64,000 nucleotides of DNA from NCBI GenBank assembly GCA_028583605.1, contig CM053335.1, positions 10,794,053 through 10,858,052 of the forward strand. The letters run 5' to 3'. Positions 11,031 through 22,843 of this stretch are shown piece after piece. Below the pieces are notes generated by a model. That model saw only the letters and a list, made by a program, of their open reading frames with translations, made no database searches and was not told the origin of the DNA. Position numbers and translations under genes: made by a program. The stretch comes from Dastarcus helophoroides. Its lineage: Eukaryota; Arthropoda; Insecta; Coleoptera; Bothrideridae. Positions within the stretch are counted from its first letter, which is position 1. Each line of letters begins with the position of its first letter.

Positions 11031-12730
11031 GCTTTCAGAAAACATCAAAATAATTATAGTAGAAAATATTTGAGTTTAAGTTTAAAATAAAACACTTGAG
11101 TTTGGAATTGGTTCTTGAAATTGAAGGTCGAAACGGATAATGCATAATCCCCCCATCTCCTGATGTGCAGCAACTCTCTTTATCGACCTGATAGCATGAT
11201 AGGCTCTTATCAGGCTCAGGTGTAAAGGAAGGCTGGCTAAAGAGAGTAACGATGGTGGCTAAAAATGTGTTCCAGCACAATTATTTGTATTTCCATACAT
11301 TTGAAACTAATATGAAAAAAATTGTATATTTTTCGTTTTTAAATTTAACGAAATTTTTAAAAATAAATAACAAGACATTCACAAAGTTAATATTCGTTGT
11401 TCAAACAGTCAAAGTATTTACTTTCGAAGTATATTAAACATTTATCGGCCGTTAAGTTATTTATAAAAAATGTGCCAACGGCGGAATTTCCGTTCAATTG
11501 GTTCGACCGGTGTAGGAGAATAAAAGCCTCACCGATACGGTCTTAATATAAATCCTCCATTAGATTTCTCCCTAAGGACAGTGTTCAAGTTTCCTGATCT
11601 GTATAGTTAATTACGTTAATTACTCAACTGCCACTAGTTTTCGGCCGAATAACATTATAAAACTCGAGCTGCGGTGCCCTGTCAGCTAAAAATGAAAAAA
11701 AACATTCCCCCATCCATCTATCATTACCATTCTTAAATCGATCTATCAATAAAATGTTACTGGTTTATTACGTATTTATATAGAATCTTTTCAATTTTTC
11801 TCATTAAAATCGTCCGTAAAAAACGCCAGCAATTATTACTTCATAGACATGGAAAAACTAGACGAGTGCGTACAGATGCTAAAAAGGGCATCGTCCGCTA
11901 AAACAGAAAGAAGCAAAAAAAAAGCATCAGGAATGTTAGATAGGCGAACTAGTCCAGGTGTTTCGCAGGACTGGTAGGGTAGACAAGACAGGTAAGCGGT
12001 GTGCACCCGGCGGGACTCGCGATAGGACGTGCTCGTAGCACGAGCTAACCGCATACCGCCGGTTACGCTGCTATAGCCACCCGTATGAATCCAAGAAGTC
12101 CACGTGCCGGAGTTTAGACCGCTGACACACTGCCCCTTACCTGATACGCTAAGGCGAAGAGGTACCACTTCAATTTGTAACGCTTCACGTTAATAAAGCT
12201 GTGACACGATGGGTTTTTTCATGGAACGGGTGCAATATGAACAACCGCCGGTCTAACATTATTCAGTGACGACTAGCAACCAGTTTATCTAGTCTGATTC
12301 CATCGCACGTTGCAGCATTAAGAACAGATTCTCGAATAATGATATTCAGAGGTGTTCGGTTTCTCGAATAATGAAATTCTAAATTGCTTTCTGTATTACC
12401 ATAATGCGGATTGTACCAAAAATGAACCACATGTGCACAGCTGGTGGGGCATCCACTAAAAACAAGACTAATTTTAGTAGTGTTAATCATACTTCTAAGA
12501 TTAACCAGAGGTTTGGGAGCTTTCATCTTCTGTAGAACAGGTATTCAAATGAAAAAGTAGGTCGTCAGGTATGCTGTGGCTTTTTGTTAGAAGAAGACGT
12601 CGAGAAAAAGGCACACGATTACTTATTGATTGCTTTGTGTGGTCTGACAAGTGTCACTGCCTATTTTTGAAGTTTTCGTGCACAAAGATTTTTGAAACTC
12701 GTTTTTAAAGACAAAAGAAACTCCTCTGAA
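11031..12730. other. ordinary-complexity island with unassigned short frames
   Basis: Base composition is more balanced than in the flanking repeats. Open frames of 81, 110 and 87 codons lie on the minus strand (11035-11280, 11836-12168, 12263-12526). None shows a domain I recognise, and the first is flanked by A-rich DNA. They could be exon fragments, pseudogene pieces or chance. No call is made. Confidence 0.3.
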
Positions 12731-12745
12731 AGGTTAGCTTAGGTT

Positions 12746-12882
12746 AAGTAGCAATAAGCATAAGTATAAGTATGAAGTATAAAGTATAAAGTATAAGTAT
12801 AAAGTATAAAGTATAAAGTATAAGTATAAAGTATAAAGTATAAAGTATAAGTAGTATAAGTATAAGTATAAGTATAAAGTAT

Positions 12883-12934
<52 letters not shown>

Positions 12935-14137
12935 TATAAGTATAAGTATAAAGTATAAGTATAAAGTATAAGTATAAAGTATAAAGTATAAGTATAAAGT
13001 ATAAAGTATAAGTATAAAGTATAAAGTATAAGTATAAAGTATAAGTATAAGTATAAGTATAAGTATAAGTATAAGTATAAGTATAAGTATAAGTATAAGT
13101 AAAGTATAAGTATAAGTATAAGTATAAGATAAAGTATAAGTATAAGTATAAGTATAAGTATAAGTATAAGTATAAGTATAAGTATAAGTATAAGTATAAG
13201 TATAAGTATAAGTATAAGTATAAGTATAAGTATAAGTATAAGTATAAGTATAAGTATAAGTATAAGTATAAGTATAAGTATAAGTATAAGTATAAGTATA
13301 AGTATAAGTATAAGTATAAGTATAAGTATAAGTATAAGTATAAGTATAAGTATAAGTATAAGTATAAGTATAAGTATAAGTATAAGTATAAGTATAAGTA
13401 TAAGTATAAGTATAAGTATATAAGTATAAGTATAAGTATAAGTATAAGTATAAGTATAAGTATAAGTATAAGTATAAGTATAAGTATAAGTATAAGTATA
13501 AGTATAAGTATAAGTATAAGTATAAGTATAAGTATAAGTATAAGTATAAGTATAAGTATAAGTATAAGTATAAGTATAAGTATAAGTATAAGTATAAGTA
13601 TAAGTATAAGTATAAGTATAAGTATAAGTATAAGTATAAGTATAAGTATAAGTATAAGTATAAGTATAAGTATAAGTATAAGTATAAGTATAAGTATAAG
13701 AAGTTGAAGTTGAAGTTGAAGTTGAAGTTGAAGTAGAAGTAGAAGTAGAAGTTGAAGTTGAAGTAGAAGTAGAAGTAGAAGTAGAAGTAGAAGTTGAAGT
13801 AGAAGTAGAAGTAGAAGTAGAAGTAGAAGTAGAAGTATAAGCATAAGTGTAGGTACAAGTACAAGTATAAGCATAAGTAAAGGTACAAGTACAAGTATAA
13901 GGATAGGTACAAGTACAAATTCAAGTGTAGGTACGAGTACACGTACAAGTATAAGTATAGGTACAAGTACAAGTACAAGTACAAGTACAAGTACAAGTAC
14001 AAGTACAAGTACAAGTACAAGTACAAGTACAAGTACAAGTACAAGTACAAGTACAAGTACAAGTACAAGTACAAGTACAAGTACAAGTACAAGTACAAGT
14101 ACAAGTACAAGTACAAGTACAAGTACAAGTACAAGTA
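12746..14137. repeat. composite hexanucleotide microsatellite (~1.4 kb)
   Basis: The order is: mixed AGTATA and AGTATAA (7-mer) units (12760-13130); pure AGTATA (to about 13700); GAAGTT and GAAGTA hexamers (13700-13835); mixed units with AGCATA, AGTGTA and AGGTAC variants (to about 13965); and pure AGTACA (to 14135). AAGTAGCAATAA lies at both ends (12748 and 14133). The very long low-complexity minus-strand frames here are not proteins. Confidence 0.97.
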
Positions 14138-14139
14138 GC

Positions 14140-14436
14140 AATAAAATGGAAATTTAATCCAACATAACAAAATAAGTCTCCAGCATAAATTTTAAACAAA
14201 AGTAATTTAACAATCACTACTCTTATAGTCTTCTCTTTACCTGCTATTCTTACGCAGGACAATTGAACTATGTTGCTATTTATCTAAATATTATTTCTGA
14301 AAAAAACAAAAATACCAGTAAAATAATAAAATTATGGAAGGATATTCTTCTTGTAAAATTTGTTTTTGAACTGTCTTGTGCAAAGTGCTGCGAAAAGTGC
14401 CTCTAGAAAGTGCTTTCATTAATTCATAGTTTGTAT
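14140..14436. other. ordinary AT-rich sequence
   Basis: No gene or repeat recognised between the microsatellite and a family A arm. Confidence 0.4.
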
Positions 14437-14566
14437 TCAGAGATGATAGCTTGGCTGCCGAAACGCGTTAGAGCAACCTTTGTTGTGTTTTAGTCTTTCT
14501 TGGTTTCAGGGGACAAGATTTGTGTTTCAATTTTTGAAGATAACCAAGGACCAGTCCGTTCCACCA
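14437..14566 (+). repeat. single family A right arm
   Basis: One half of the foldback: GATGATAGCTTGG, GAAACGCGTTAGAGC, TTTCAGGGGACAAG and the terminal GACCAGTCCGTTCCACC. Stem II has decayed (GCTGCC instead of GCTATC). The 5' part of the ribozyme core (CTGAAGA) is cut to CAGAGA. Confidence 0.75.
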
Positions 14567-15836
14567 CATAGTTTTTAGTCAACTGGAGAAAACATGGTTT
14601 TTTCTTATTTTTTTCTCAAATTTCGATTTAAATTCCTAATTTTAACTTTTACCTTGACTTAAACTTTGTATCAGAACGTTTGGACATTGAATATTCTTTC
14701 AAATTTTGAAAAATTCCCACCAGCGTTCAACTCTTTTTTTTTCTAACTAGTTACAACTTCACGTCGTAGATTTTTCTTTTAGGAAATCTTGAAATTTCAA
14801 TTTTTTTACACTTTTATTTAAATTTGCAGTGTTGAAATGCATTTGATTGTTCAGAATTTCGAAATAAAGTTTTTGGTATAAAGTTATTCATCTTTTTTTT
14901 GGGTTCAACTTTAATCACAAAATTTTGGAAATTTTAAATTTAAATTAGATTTACTGTTAAACTCGGAGTACCTCTATATTTTTTAATTATTTCACAAAAT
15001 GCAGAGTTTAAAATTTTGGCTTTTATTTTAAATCTACTGATTTTTGTTTTAAATGTCGACTCTTTCTAGAAACATGCAAGCTGAGCGGAAATGTTTGTGA
15101 AAAATGCTGTGTATCAAAATTTTGAATTTAATTTTGGATTTTTTGAATTTTGAATCTTAATTCGAAATGTTCAGAACAGTTTACATTTATAGTGGACAAA
15201 GTTGTTTTACAAAACCTCTAATTACGAAGGACCTTGAATTGAAAAAAAAAACCGAATTTATTAATAAACATTTCTCACATTATCAATTTTTTTTTAAATT
15301 TTATTAACTTTAGAAACTTCCGAACAAAGAATAGAATAGGTTAATTCGTAACCTTCCAGTTCGAACCCAAAATATTCAATTCTTTAAATTTGAAATACTA
15401 GAAATAAATTGATCTTTTTAGAATCACTATCTAGAGCTTGAGAAAAGAGAAGCTGTAATTTCTGGGAAAAAAGTTTTGAAAGTAAAATGACAAAAAACAC
15501 GAAAAATTATAAAAATTGCAAGGTTTGAACTTCGAATTTTAGAACAAGAATCTCTAAATTTTGAAAAGATCAAAGCTAGTAACAAAAATTATCAAAATTC
15601 AACATTTTCTTCTAAAGCAAAATTTAGAAAAACTTTGATATTTCTTCAAACCTGTGCTGTTTTCTAAAAAATTTTTAGTTTAAACTCTAGATGCAAATAG
15701 AATACAACTTAGACTGCAACTTCATGCAGCCCTCCAGGCGTGTATAGTGAATCATAGGTAGCTGAACTACCAACAGTTGAAACACTGCTACCTAGCAAAG
15801 TGGTTGCTCTCTAGGAAAGTTCCCAGAAGACAAGGA
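14567..15836. repeat. degenerate low-complexity sequence with a dispersed repeat at its right part
   Basis: No gene. About 15,530-15,700 (ATCTCTAAATTTTGAAAAGA and following text) has a clear relative at 31,560-31,740, after the LINE, so this is a dispersed repeat. 15,710-15,836 is ordinary sequence. Confidence 0.55.
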
Positions 15837-15889
15837 TTCTAATGCACAGATCAATAGGTTTGAACATTTATTTGAGTCGAAGTTTGGAA

Positions 15890-15932
15890 ACCAAAGACCG
15901 GTTTCGATCTTGTTAGATCTCGTCAGTTTGGT
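15890..15932 (-). ncRNA. hammerhead ribozyme, family C copy 1
   Basis: Minus strand: stem I ACCAAA (15932-15927), core CTGACGA (15926-15920), stem II GATCT and AGATC with AACA loop (15919-15906), core GAAA (15905-15902), stem III CC and GG without a loop (15901-15898), triplet GTC ending at 15896, stem I TTTGGT (15895-15890). All stems pair perfectly. Outer TTGG and CCAA could extend stem I past an internal loop. The core agrees with the CUGANGA and GAAA consensus. Confidence 0.82.
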
Positions 15933-16606
15933 ATATCCAATTCGAATCGATTCGAGTTAATATTTTTGAAAATCACAATTTTTTTGTTCAAAATTGGTCT
16001 CTTTTACTGAACTTCGATCTTTTATTCGAAACTTCTATTTTTTTTTTCAAAATTTGTTTTTGGAAATTTGGAATTTTTTTGAAAATAGTTTATTTTTGAA
16101 AGTTCAACATTTTTCTCAAAATTTTGGAAATTTCTACAAATCTCAACTTTTTTTGAAAGTTCGTTTTTTTTCCCAAAATTTTAATTTTTTTGCTTTAAAA
16201 TTCGTCTTTTTCATAGACAACTATTCTCAAAATTTCACAATTTTTTCAAATTTAACTTTCTGTGGGAAATTTCTGTTGTTTTCTTGAAGTTTTGTCTGTT
16301 TTCTCAAAATACGTCTTTTTCAAGATTTTCGACTCGTTTTATTCGTTCTCAAATTTCCATTTTATTCAAAAATTCGAGTTTTTCTTAAAATCGACTTTTT
16401 TGGAAGACTTCGACGTCAACTGTCGAAATTTCGACTGTTTTTTTCGAAATGTCACCTTGTCTTCGAAATTCCGTTATTTTTGGTTCATTTTTCTTAAAAT
16501 TGTGATATGTTGCCTAGAAATGTTCAGAAATTTTGACTAAATTCTTGAATTCTATCTAATGCATAGAAAAATAGGTTTGAACATTTATTAAATTCGAAGT
16601 TTGGAA

Positions 16607-16649
16607 ACCAAAGACCGGTTTCGATATTGTCAGATCTCGTCAGTTTGGT
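16607..16649 (-). ncRNA. hammerhead ribozyme, family C copy 2
   Basis: Same layout as copy 1 and in the same orientation. The core boxes, stem I, stem III and GTC triplet are intact, with one mismatch in stem II (GATCT against ATATC). Its predicted cleavage site (after 16613 on the minus strand) is 717 nt from that of copy 1, so two cuts would release a unit-length RNA. Confidence 0.75.
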
Positions 16650-17342
16650 ATATCCAACTCAAAGCTACACGATTTAGATATACTAAGTAGTTATTATTTT
16701 TGGAAATCACGATTTTTTTTTCAAAATTGGTCTCTTTTATTAAACTTTCGATTTTTTACTAAAACTTCTATTTTTTTTTCAAAATTTGTTTTTGGAAATT
16801 TGGATTTTTTTGAAAATAGTTTTTTTCTTGAAACTTCAACATTTTTCTTAAAATTTTCGAAATTTCCACAAATCTCAACTTTTTTGAAAGTTCGTTTTTT
16901 TCCCCAAAATTTTGATTTTTTTACTTCAAAATTTGTTTACTTTCATAGACAACTATTCTCAAAATTTCACAATTTTTTTTAAATTTAACTTTCTGTGGAA
17001 AATTTCTGTTGTTTTCTTGAAGTTTTGTCTGTTTGCTCAAAATACGTCTTTTTTCAAGATTTTCGACTCGTTTTATTCGTTCTCAAATTTCCATTTTATT
17101 CAAAAATTGGACTTTTTCTTAAAATCGACTTTCTTTGGAAAACTTCGACGTACAACCGTCGAAATTTCGACTGTTTTTCTCGAAATGTCACCTTGTTTTC
17201 GAAATTCCGTTATTTTTTGTTCATTTTTCTTAAAATTGTGATATGTTGTCTAGAAATGTTCAGAAATTTTGACTAAATTCTTGAATTCTATCTAATGCTC
17301 AGAAACATAGGTTTGAACATTTATTAGATTCGAAGTTTGGAA

Positions 17343-17384
17343 ACCAAATATCGGCTTCGATCTTGTTAGATCTCGTCAGTTTGA
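17343..17384 (-). ncRNA. decayed hammerhead, family C copy 3
   Basis: CTGACGA and stem II are intact, but the second core box reads GAAG, stem III is altered and the cleavage triplet is changed. Probably inactive. It lies 736 nt beyond copy 2. Confidence 0.6.
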
Positions 17385-17472
17385 TAAATGAATGCTAACA
17401 AATCTTTCGACAAGTTCGGTGATTCTTTAGTACTTACTTGTCGGAACATTTGTTAGCATTCGAGTTGGATAT

Positions 17473-17515
17473 ACCAAACTGACGAGATCTAACAAGATTG
17501 AAACCGGTCTTTGGT
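17473..17515 (+). ncRNA. hammerhead ribozyme, family C inverted copy 4
   Basis: Plus strand: ACCAAA (17473-17478), CTGACGA (17479-17485), stem II GATCT and AGATT with an AACA loop (a G-U wobble closes it), GAAA (17500-17503), CCGG, TC ending at 17509, TTTGGT (17510-17515). It is opposite in orientation to copies 1-3, so either transcript of the locus contains at least one intact motif. Confidence 0.78.
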
Positions 17516-17550
17516 TTCCAAATTTCGAATCTAATAAATGTTCAAACCTA

Positions 17551-18463
17551 TTAGTCTCTGAATTAGAGCACTAAAGTTTTAATGTCTAAAGAGGAAAGTC
17601 GAAATATTTTGAAGAAGATTATTGAACCAATACCAATGTGAAGATTGTAAAAGAAAAAACTAAATTTATTAAACAATTTGTTTTCAAAATTTCGACTTTA
17701 ATGTAGGGATTTTAAACTCGAAAAGTAAAAATGTCAAAAATTTTCTCAAAATGAGTTTAAGGTCAAAATATCGTGATTAAAAGTAAAAAAATTGCCAATT
17801 AAAGTTAAAATTTGGTAACTAAGACAAACAATTTAGTAGTTAATTTAAAACGTCAATCTTTTTCCGAAGTTGGAAGTCAAAATTCTGACAAACAAGTCGA
17901 ATTTTCGGAATCAAAATCGAAATATGAAAAAATCAACTTTACAATAAAAAATGTTGACGTTTTTTTATTGTAAGGTTAAAATTTTACCAAAAAAATCAGA
18001 ATATTTAAATGAACTGGGAGAGTTATTAAAAAAATCTTAAATTTTCTAGTTTAGAAATGCTCAAATTTTGTGTAAAACTCGAGATTTATAAAAAAAAACC
18101 TACATTTTAGACGAAATTTGTTAAAGAAATTTTTAGAAAAATTTTTTTTAAAGAATATCTTTTCAAAATTATGACTTTATAAGCGATTTCCAATTTCTAG
18201 TCAAGAGTCAACATTTTTAGTCTAATACCGAATTCAAACTTTGAATTTTTATAGATTTACAGTTTTTATTTTTATTTGGATTTTTTCTCAAAGTACAGGG
18301 TTTAAGCCCTTAAAACAGCAAACGTTGACATTGTTTTTATAAAATTTAAAACGCAAGATCGAAACTTTGACTAAAAAAGGAGAAATCTCAAGAAAAGTTT
18401 AAATTATTTTTAAAAAATTCTCTAAAATTGAAGCCTTAACTTTGAAATGTTTTGGTGAAATGA
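17551..18463. repeat. degenerate low-complexity sequence, no gene
   Basis: A- and T-run sequence with words such as AAAATTTCGACTTTA. No boundary, unit or coding frame is recognised. Confidence 0.5.
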
Positions 18464-18895
18464 ACTGGACCTTGGTTATATTCAAAAATTGAAATACAAA
18501 TGCTGTCCCCTGAAACTAAGAAAGGTTAAAAAATACAAAAATATTGTTGTAACGCGTTTCGATAGCCGAGCTATCATCTTCAGAGAGATATTCATACTAC
18601 CTCTTTGAAGATGGCTATTGAAATGCGTAAGAGCAATATTTGTTCTGTATTTTAATTTTTTTGGTTTCAGGGGACAAGATTTCACAAACTGAAATACAAA
18701 TCTTGTCCCCTGAAAAAAAGAAATTTAAAAACACAACAGTTATTGCTGTAACACGTTTCGATAGCCAAGCTATCATCTTCAGAGAGATCTTATAGTATAT
18801 CTCTGAAGATGGGCTATCGAAACGCGTTAGATCAACATTTGCTGTGTTTTTTACCCTTTCTTGATGTCAGGGGACAATATTTGTATTTCAGTTCG
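18464..18895. repeat. two adjacent family A palindromes
   Basis: The first palindrome starts at GAACTGGACCTTGGTTAT and the second near 18,690. Both have inverted GTTTCGATAGC and GCTATCGAAAC segments. The left arms (about 18,555-18,600 and 18,757-18,790) keep GAAA, GATAGC, GCTATC and CTGAAGA on the minus strand. The right arms lost part of stem II. Stem I partners have decayed. Confidence 0.75.
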
Positions 18896-21800
18896 TGAAA
18901 TGTTGGATTTTTTCTTGAATTTTTAACTTTAAATACATAGTTTCTACTTCTAGAAAGTTTTCAACGAAATTTCAGATTTAAAAGTTAAAATTTTGAGAAA
19001 AACATTAGAATATTTAAGTTTAAAGCAAACATTTCAATGTTTTTGGTAACGATTCGAGAATCAGCACGAAACTTTAAGGATTTCTTTTTTTAGAAATATA
19101 CTTCTTCTGAATATTCTGAGTATAACTTAAAATTTAGTTTTTTTTTGAAATTTCGAGTGAAAACCTTGACACGATTTCTCCCAAACTTAATCGCAAACTT
19201 TTGGCTTTTTTCGCAATATTTTGAGTCTAGGCTGATAATTTTGGTCAATTTCAAGATTAACATTTTACTTTATTCTTCAAATTTTAAAAATTGAAATACA
19301 AATCTTGTCCCCTGAAACCAAGAAAGATTAAAAAACACAACAACGCTCCCTCTCCAGTCGTCTTGTTCTGCTGAAATTGGGTAAATTCAGGGAAGGTCAT
19401 TAAATTTGTAGTTGGGAATAAACTAGTGTTGAAATATACTTCTTCTGAATATTCTGAGTATAACCTAAAATTTAGTTTTTTTTTTGAAATTTCGAGTTAA
19501 AACCTTGACACGATTTCTCGCAAACTTTTGAATTTTTTCGCAATATTTTGAGTCTAAGTTTGTAAATTTGGCCAATTTCAAGATTAACGTTTAATTTATT
19601 TATCAAATTTTAAAAATTGATATACAGTAATACCCCGTTTAACGCGGGGATTACGTTCCAACCAAGTAGAGCGTTTTACGAAACAGCGTTAAACGAGGTC
19701 ATCTCATTATGTAAATAATGGGGTTAGGGGAAAACCGGTATAAAAAGTACAACAAATTTTGCTGTGATGCGTTTCGATAGCCGAACTATCATCATGGGCT
19801 ATCGAAACGCATTAGAGCAACATTTGTTGTTTTTTACCCTTTCCTGGTTCCAGGGGACAGTTCAGTTCGTGAAATGTTGGATTTTTTCTAGAATTTTTGA
19901 CTTTTAATACATATTTTTTACTTCTAGAAAGTTTCCAACGAAATTTCAGATTTAAAAGTTAAAATTTTGAGAGAAACATTAGAATATTTAAGTTTAAAGT
20001 AAACGTTTCAATTTTTGATAACGATTTGTGAATCAGCGCGAAACTTTAGGGATTTCTTCATTTGGAAATATACTTCTTCTGAATATCCTGAGTATAACCT
20101 AAAACTAAATTATTTTTCGAAACTTCGAATAAAAACCTTGACACGATTTCTCGCAAACTTTTGAATTTTTTCGCAATATTTTGAGTCTAAGTTTGTAAAT
20201 TTGGCCAATTTCAAGATAAACGTTTAATTTATTCATCAAATTTTAAAAATTGAAATACAGCAATACCCCGTTTAACGCGGGGATTACGTTCCAACGAAGT
20301 AGATGGTTATACGAAACAGCGTTAAACGAGGTCATCTCCTTATATAAATAATAGGGTTAGGGGAAAACGGTTATAAAAAGTACAACAAATATTGCTGTAA
20401 GGCGTTTCGATAGCCGAGCTATCATCTTCAGAGGGATACTCATAGTAACTCTCTGAAAATGCCGATCGAAACTTGTTAGAGCAATATTTGTTCTGTTTTT
20501 TAACCTTCCTTGGTTTCAGGGTATAAGATTTCACGAACTGAAATACAAATCTTGTTCCTTGAAAGAAAGAAAGTTTAAAAAACACAATAAATATTGCTGT
20601 AACTGCGTTTCGATAGCCGAGCTATCATCATGGGCTATCGAAACGCATTAGAGCAACTTAGGTTGTTTTTTACCCTTTCTTGGTTTCAGGGGACAGTTTA
20701 GTTCGTAAAATAATGGATTTTTTCTAGAATTTTTGACGCTTAATACATAGTTTTTACTTCTAGAAAGTTTCCAATGAAATTTTAGATTTAAAAGTTAAAA
20801 TTTCGAGAAAAATATTAGAATATTTAAGTTTAAAGAAAACATTACAATGTTTTTGGTAACAATTCAAGAATCAGCACGAAACTTTAAGGATTTCTTCATT
20901 TGGAAATTTATTTCTTCTGAATATCCCGAGTATAACCTAAAATTTAATTTTTTTTCGAAATTTCGCATAAAAACCTTGACACGATTTCTCGCAAACTTTT
21001 GAATTTTTCGCAATATTTTGAGTCTAAGTTTGTAAATTTGGCCAATTTCAAGATTAACGTTTTACTTTGTTAATCAAATTTTAAAAATTGAAATACAGTA
21101 ATACCCCGTTTAACGCGGGGATTACGTTCCAACCAAGTAGAGGGTTATACGAAACAGCGTTAAACGAGGTTATCTCCTTATGTAAATAATAGGGTTAGGG
21201 GAAAACGGGTATAAAAAGTACAACAAATATTGCTGTAACGCGTTTCGATAGCCGAGCTATCATCTTCAGAGAGATACTCATAGTATCTCTCTGAAGATGG
21301 CTATCGAAACGTGTTAGAGCAATATTTGTTTGGTTTTTTAAACCTTTCTTGGTTTCAGGGTATAAGATTTTATGAACTGAAATACAAATCTTGTCCCCTG
21401 AAAGAAAGAAAGGTTAAAAACACAATAAATATTGCTGTAACGCGTTTCGATAGCCAAGCTATCATCTTCAGAGGGATACTTATAGTATCTCTCTGAAGAT
21501 GTTTTTTAATCATACTTGGTTCAGGGTATAAGATTTCACGAAATGAAATACAATACAAATCTTGTCCCCTGAAAGAAAGAAAGGTTAAAAAACACAATAA
21601 ATATTGCTGTGATGCGTTTCGATAGCCGAGCTATCATCATGGGCTATCGAAACGCATTAGAGCAACATTTGTTGTTTTTTACCCTTTCCTGGTTTCAGGG
21701 GACAGTTTAATTCGTGAAATGTTAAATTTTTTCTAGAATTTTCGACTTTTAATACATAGCTTTTACTTCTAGAAAGTTTCCAATGAAATTTTCGATTTAA

Positions 21801-22250
21801 AAATTAAAATTTCGAGAAAAACATTAGAATATTTAAGTTTAAAGTTAACATTTCAATGTTTTTGGTAACAATTTGAGAATCAGAGCGAAACTTTAAGGAT
21901 TTCTTCATTTGGAAATCTACTTCTTCTAAATATCCCGAGTAATAACCTAAAATTTAATTTTTTTTCGAAATTTCGAATAAAAATCTTGACACGATTTCTC
22001 GCAAAACTTTTGAATTTTGTCGCAATATTTTGAGTTTAAGTTTGTAAATTTGGCCAATTTCAAGATTAACGTTTAATTTATTTATCAAATTTTAAAAATT
22101 GAAATACAGTAATACCCCGTTTAACGCGGGGATTACATTTCAACCAAGTAGAGCGTTATACGAAACAGCGTTAAACGAGGTCATCTCCTTATGTAAATAA
22201 TGGGGTTAGGGGAAAACGGGTATAAAAAGTAAGTTACCATTTCTATTTAG
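18893..22250 (+). repeat. tandem array of ~0.83-1.0 kb chimeric units
   Basis: TTCGTGAAATGTTGGATTTT-like starts occur at about 18,888, 19,870, 20,703 (diverged) and 21,712. Each unit contains AATACCCCGTTTAACGCGGG (19,629; 20,261; 21,101; 22,113), which is the end of a pogo-like element. In the first three this is followed by CAACAAATATTGCTGT-like text and family A palindromes (about 19,760-19,865, 20,390-20,695, 21,225-21,705). The unit is thus a fusion of A-rich repeat, a deleted pogo-like element and family A, amplified in tandem. Confidence 0.85.
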
Positions 22251-22843
22251 ATCATTCGTATTCTGCTCTTCCAATTTTTTTATTTTTTTTTATCAAGAAG
22301 GTGCCTAGTGTCATTTGTAATTTTCTTTTGCGCCCTATAAGAAGTTGGCACCCCGTCTTGCCTTTGAACTCCTATCAAATTCTGCCACATTTTTAATAAA
22401 TTGTTTCTTAATTTCTGTAGCTAAACTGGTTTTTAGGAATGACCTTGACAGTTTATTTTTTTGCTTTATTTTAGAATCACTTTTTTTAATATTTTTGTGT
22501 TCTTCTTGATCCACTATTTCCTTGAGCTCAGCATTAATTTATTTTTTGAAATCTTCCCCATTCCTAAACGTGTTTGATTCGCTAATTCGACTATTTCATT
22601 CATATCAACAGATTTTCTACTATCATCGTCCTCGTTTAGATCTTACCAAACGTTTTTCCACACTCCTTTGAAACATTTTTTTATTACCTCATTTAAAAAA
22701 AATTTATAATGTATGTTGTAGGTACTTTGAATTTAGAGGAAACCTAATGATGCGTGCAATTTTCAGGGAATCCCATTTTTCCAATAAAGAAGCTTTAAAC
22801 CGAAACAGCGCTAAACAGAGCATCGTTAAGCGGGGTTTCACTG
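22107..22843 (-). mobile_element. pogo/Tigger-like non-autonomous DNA element
   Basis: The element begins CAGTAATACCCCGTTTAACG and its other end, read inverted, begins CAGTGAAACCCCGCTTAACG. It is flanked by TA on both sides (22105-22106 and 22844-22845). CAGT ends and TA duplication fit the pogo branch of Tc1/mariner. The sequence it interrupts is a family A arm: ATTGAAA, TA, then CATATCTTGTCCCCTG matches intact arms. The interior holds a short coding fossil. It is 737 bp, far shorter than an autonomous element. Confidence 0.72.
22490..22680 (-). pseudogene. fossil of pogo/Tigger-like transposase C-terminal part
   Basis: Translating the minus strand from about 22,680 gives FKGVWKNVW, a stop, then DLNEDDDSRKSVDMNEIVEL and ANQTRLGMG. 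After a one-base shift it continues EDFKK, a stop, and INAELKEIVDQEEHKN. The WKNVW, acidic linker and VELANQT-like layout is what I expect of the C-terminal tail of pogo/Tigger transposases, after the DDD domain. Two stops and one frameshift show it is dead. The family assignment rests on the short match plus the CAGT ends and TA sites, so it is moderate. Confidence 0.5.

Larger units (their letters stand above)
15837..17550. repeat. family C: two direct ~720-735 bp units plus an inverted end
   Basis: The block AGGTTTGAACATTTATT, TTTGGAAACCAAAGACCGG, TCTCGTCAGTTTGGTATAT begins at 15,857, 16,573 and 17,309 in direct orientation, and inverted at 17,462-17,548. The interiors of units 1 and 2 are near-identical T-rich sequence (compare 16,260 with 16,997). 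The third copy folds back: GAATGCTAACAAAT at 17,390 pairs with ATTTGTTAGCATTC near 17,449. The whole is bounded by inverted copies of AATAGGTTTGAAC. I see no target duplication. Frames such as 15994-16287 and 16912-17241 are low-complexity artefacts. The arrangement resembles multimeric repeats that carry hammerhead ribozymes, or Penelope-type terminal repeats. Confidence 0.85.

Noticed and set aside
11490..11520. GGTTCGACCGG as a tRNA B box
   Set aside because: No matching A box or acceptor stem around it; no cloverleaf can be drawn.
11836..12526. Two minus-strand frames (110 and 87 codons) as a gene
   Set aside because: No recognisable motif, different frames, no clear splice sites joining them.
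12734..14262. Frames of 478, 465 and 113 codons on the minus strand
   Set aside because: Products of the second hexanucleotide array.
15836..17550. An ordinary cut-and-paste element based on the AATAGGTTTGAAC inverted ends
   Set aside because: No target duplication is seen, and the same block recurs inside as direct repeats, which fits tandem/foldback ribozyme repeats better.
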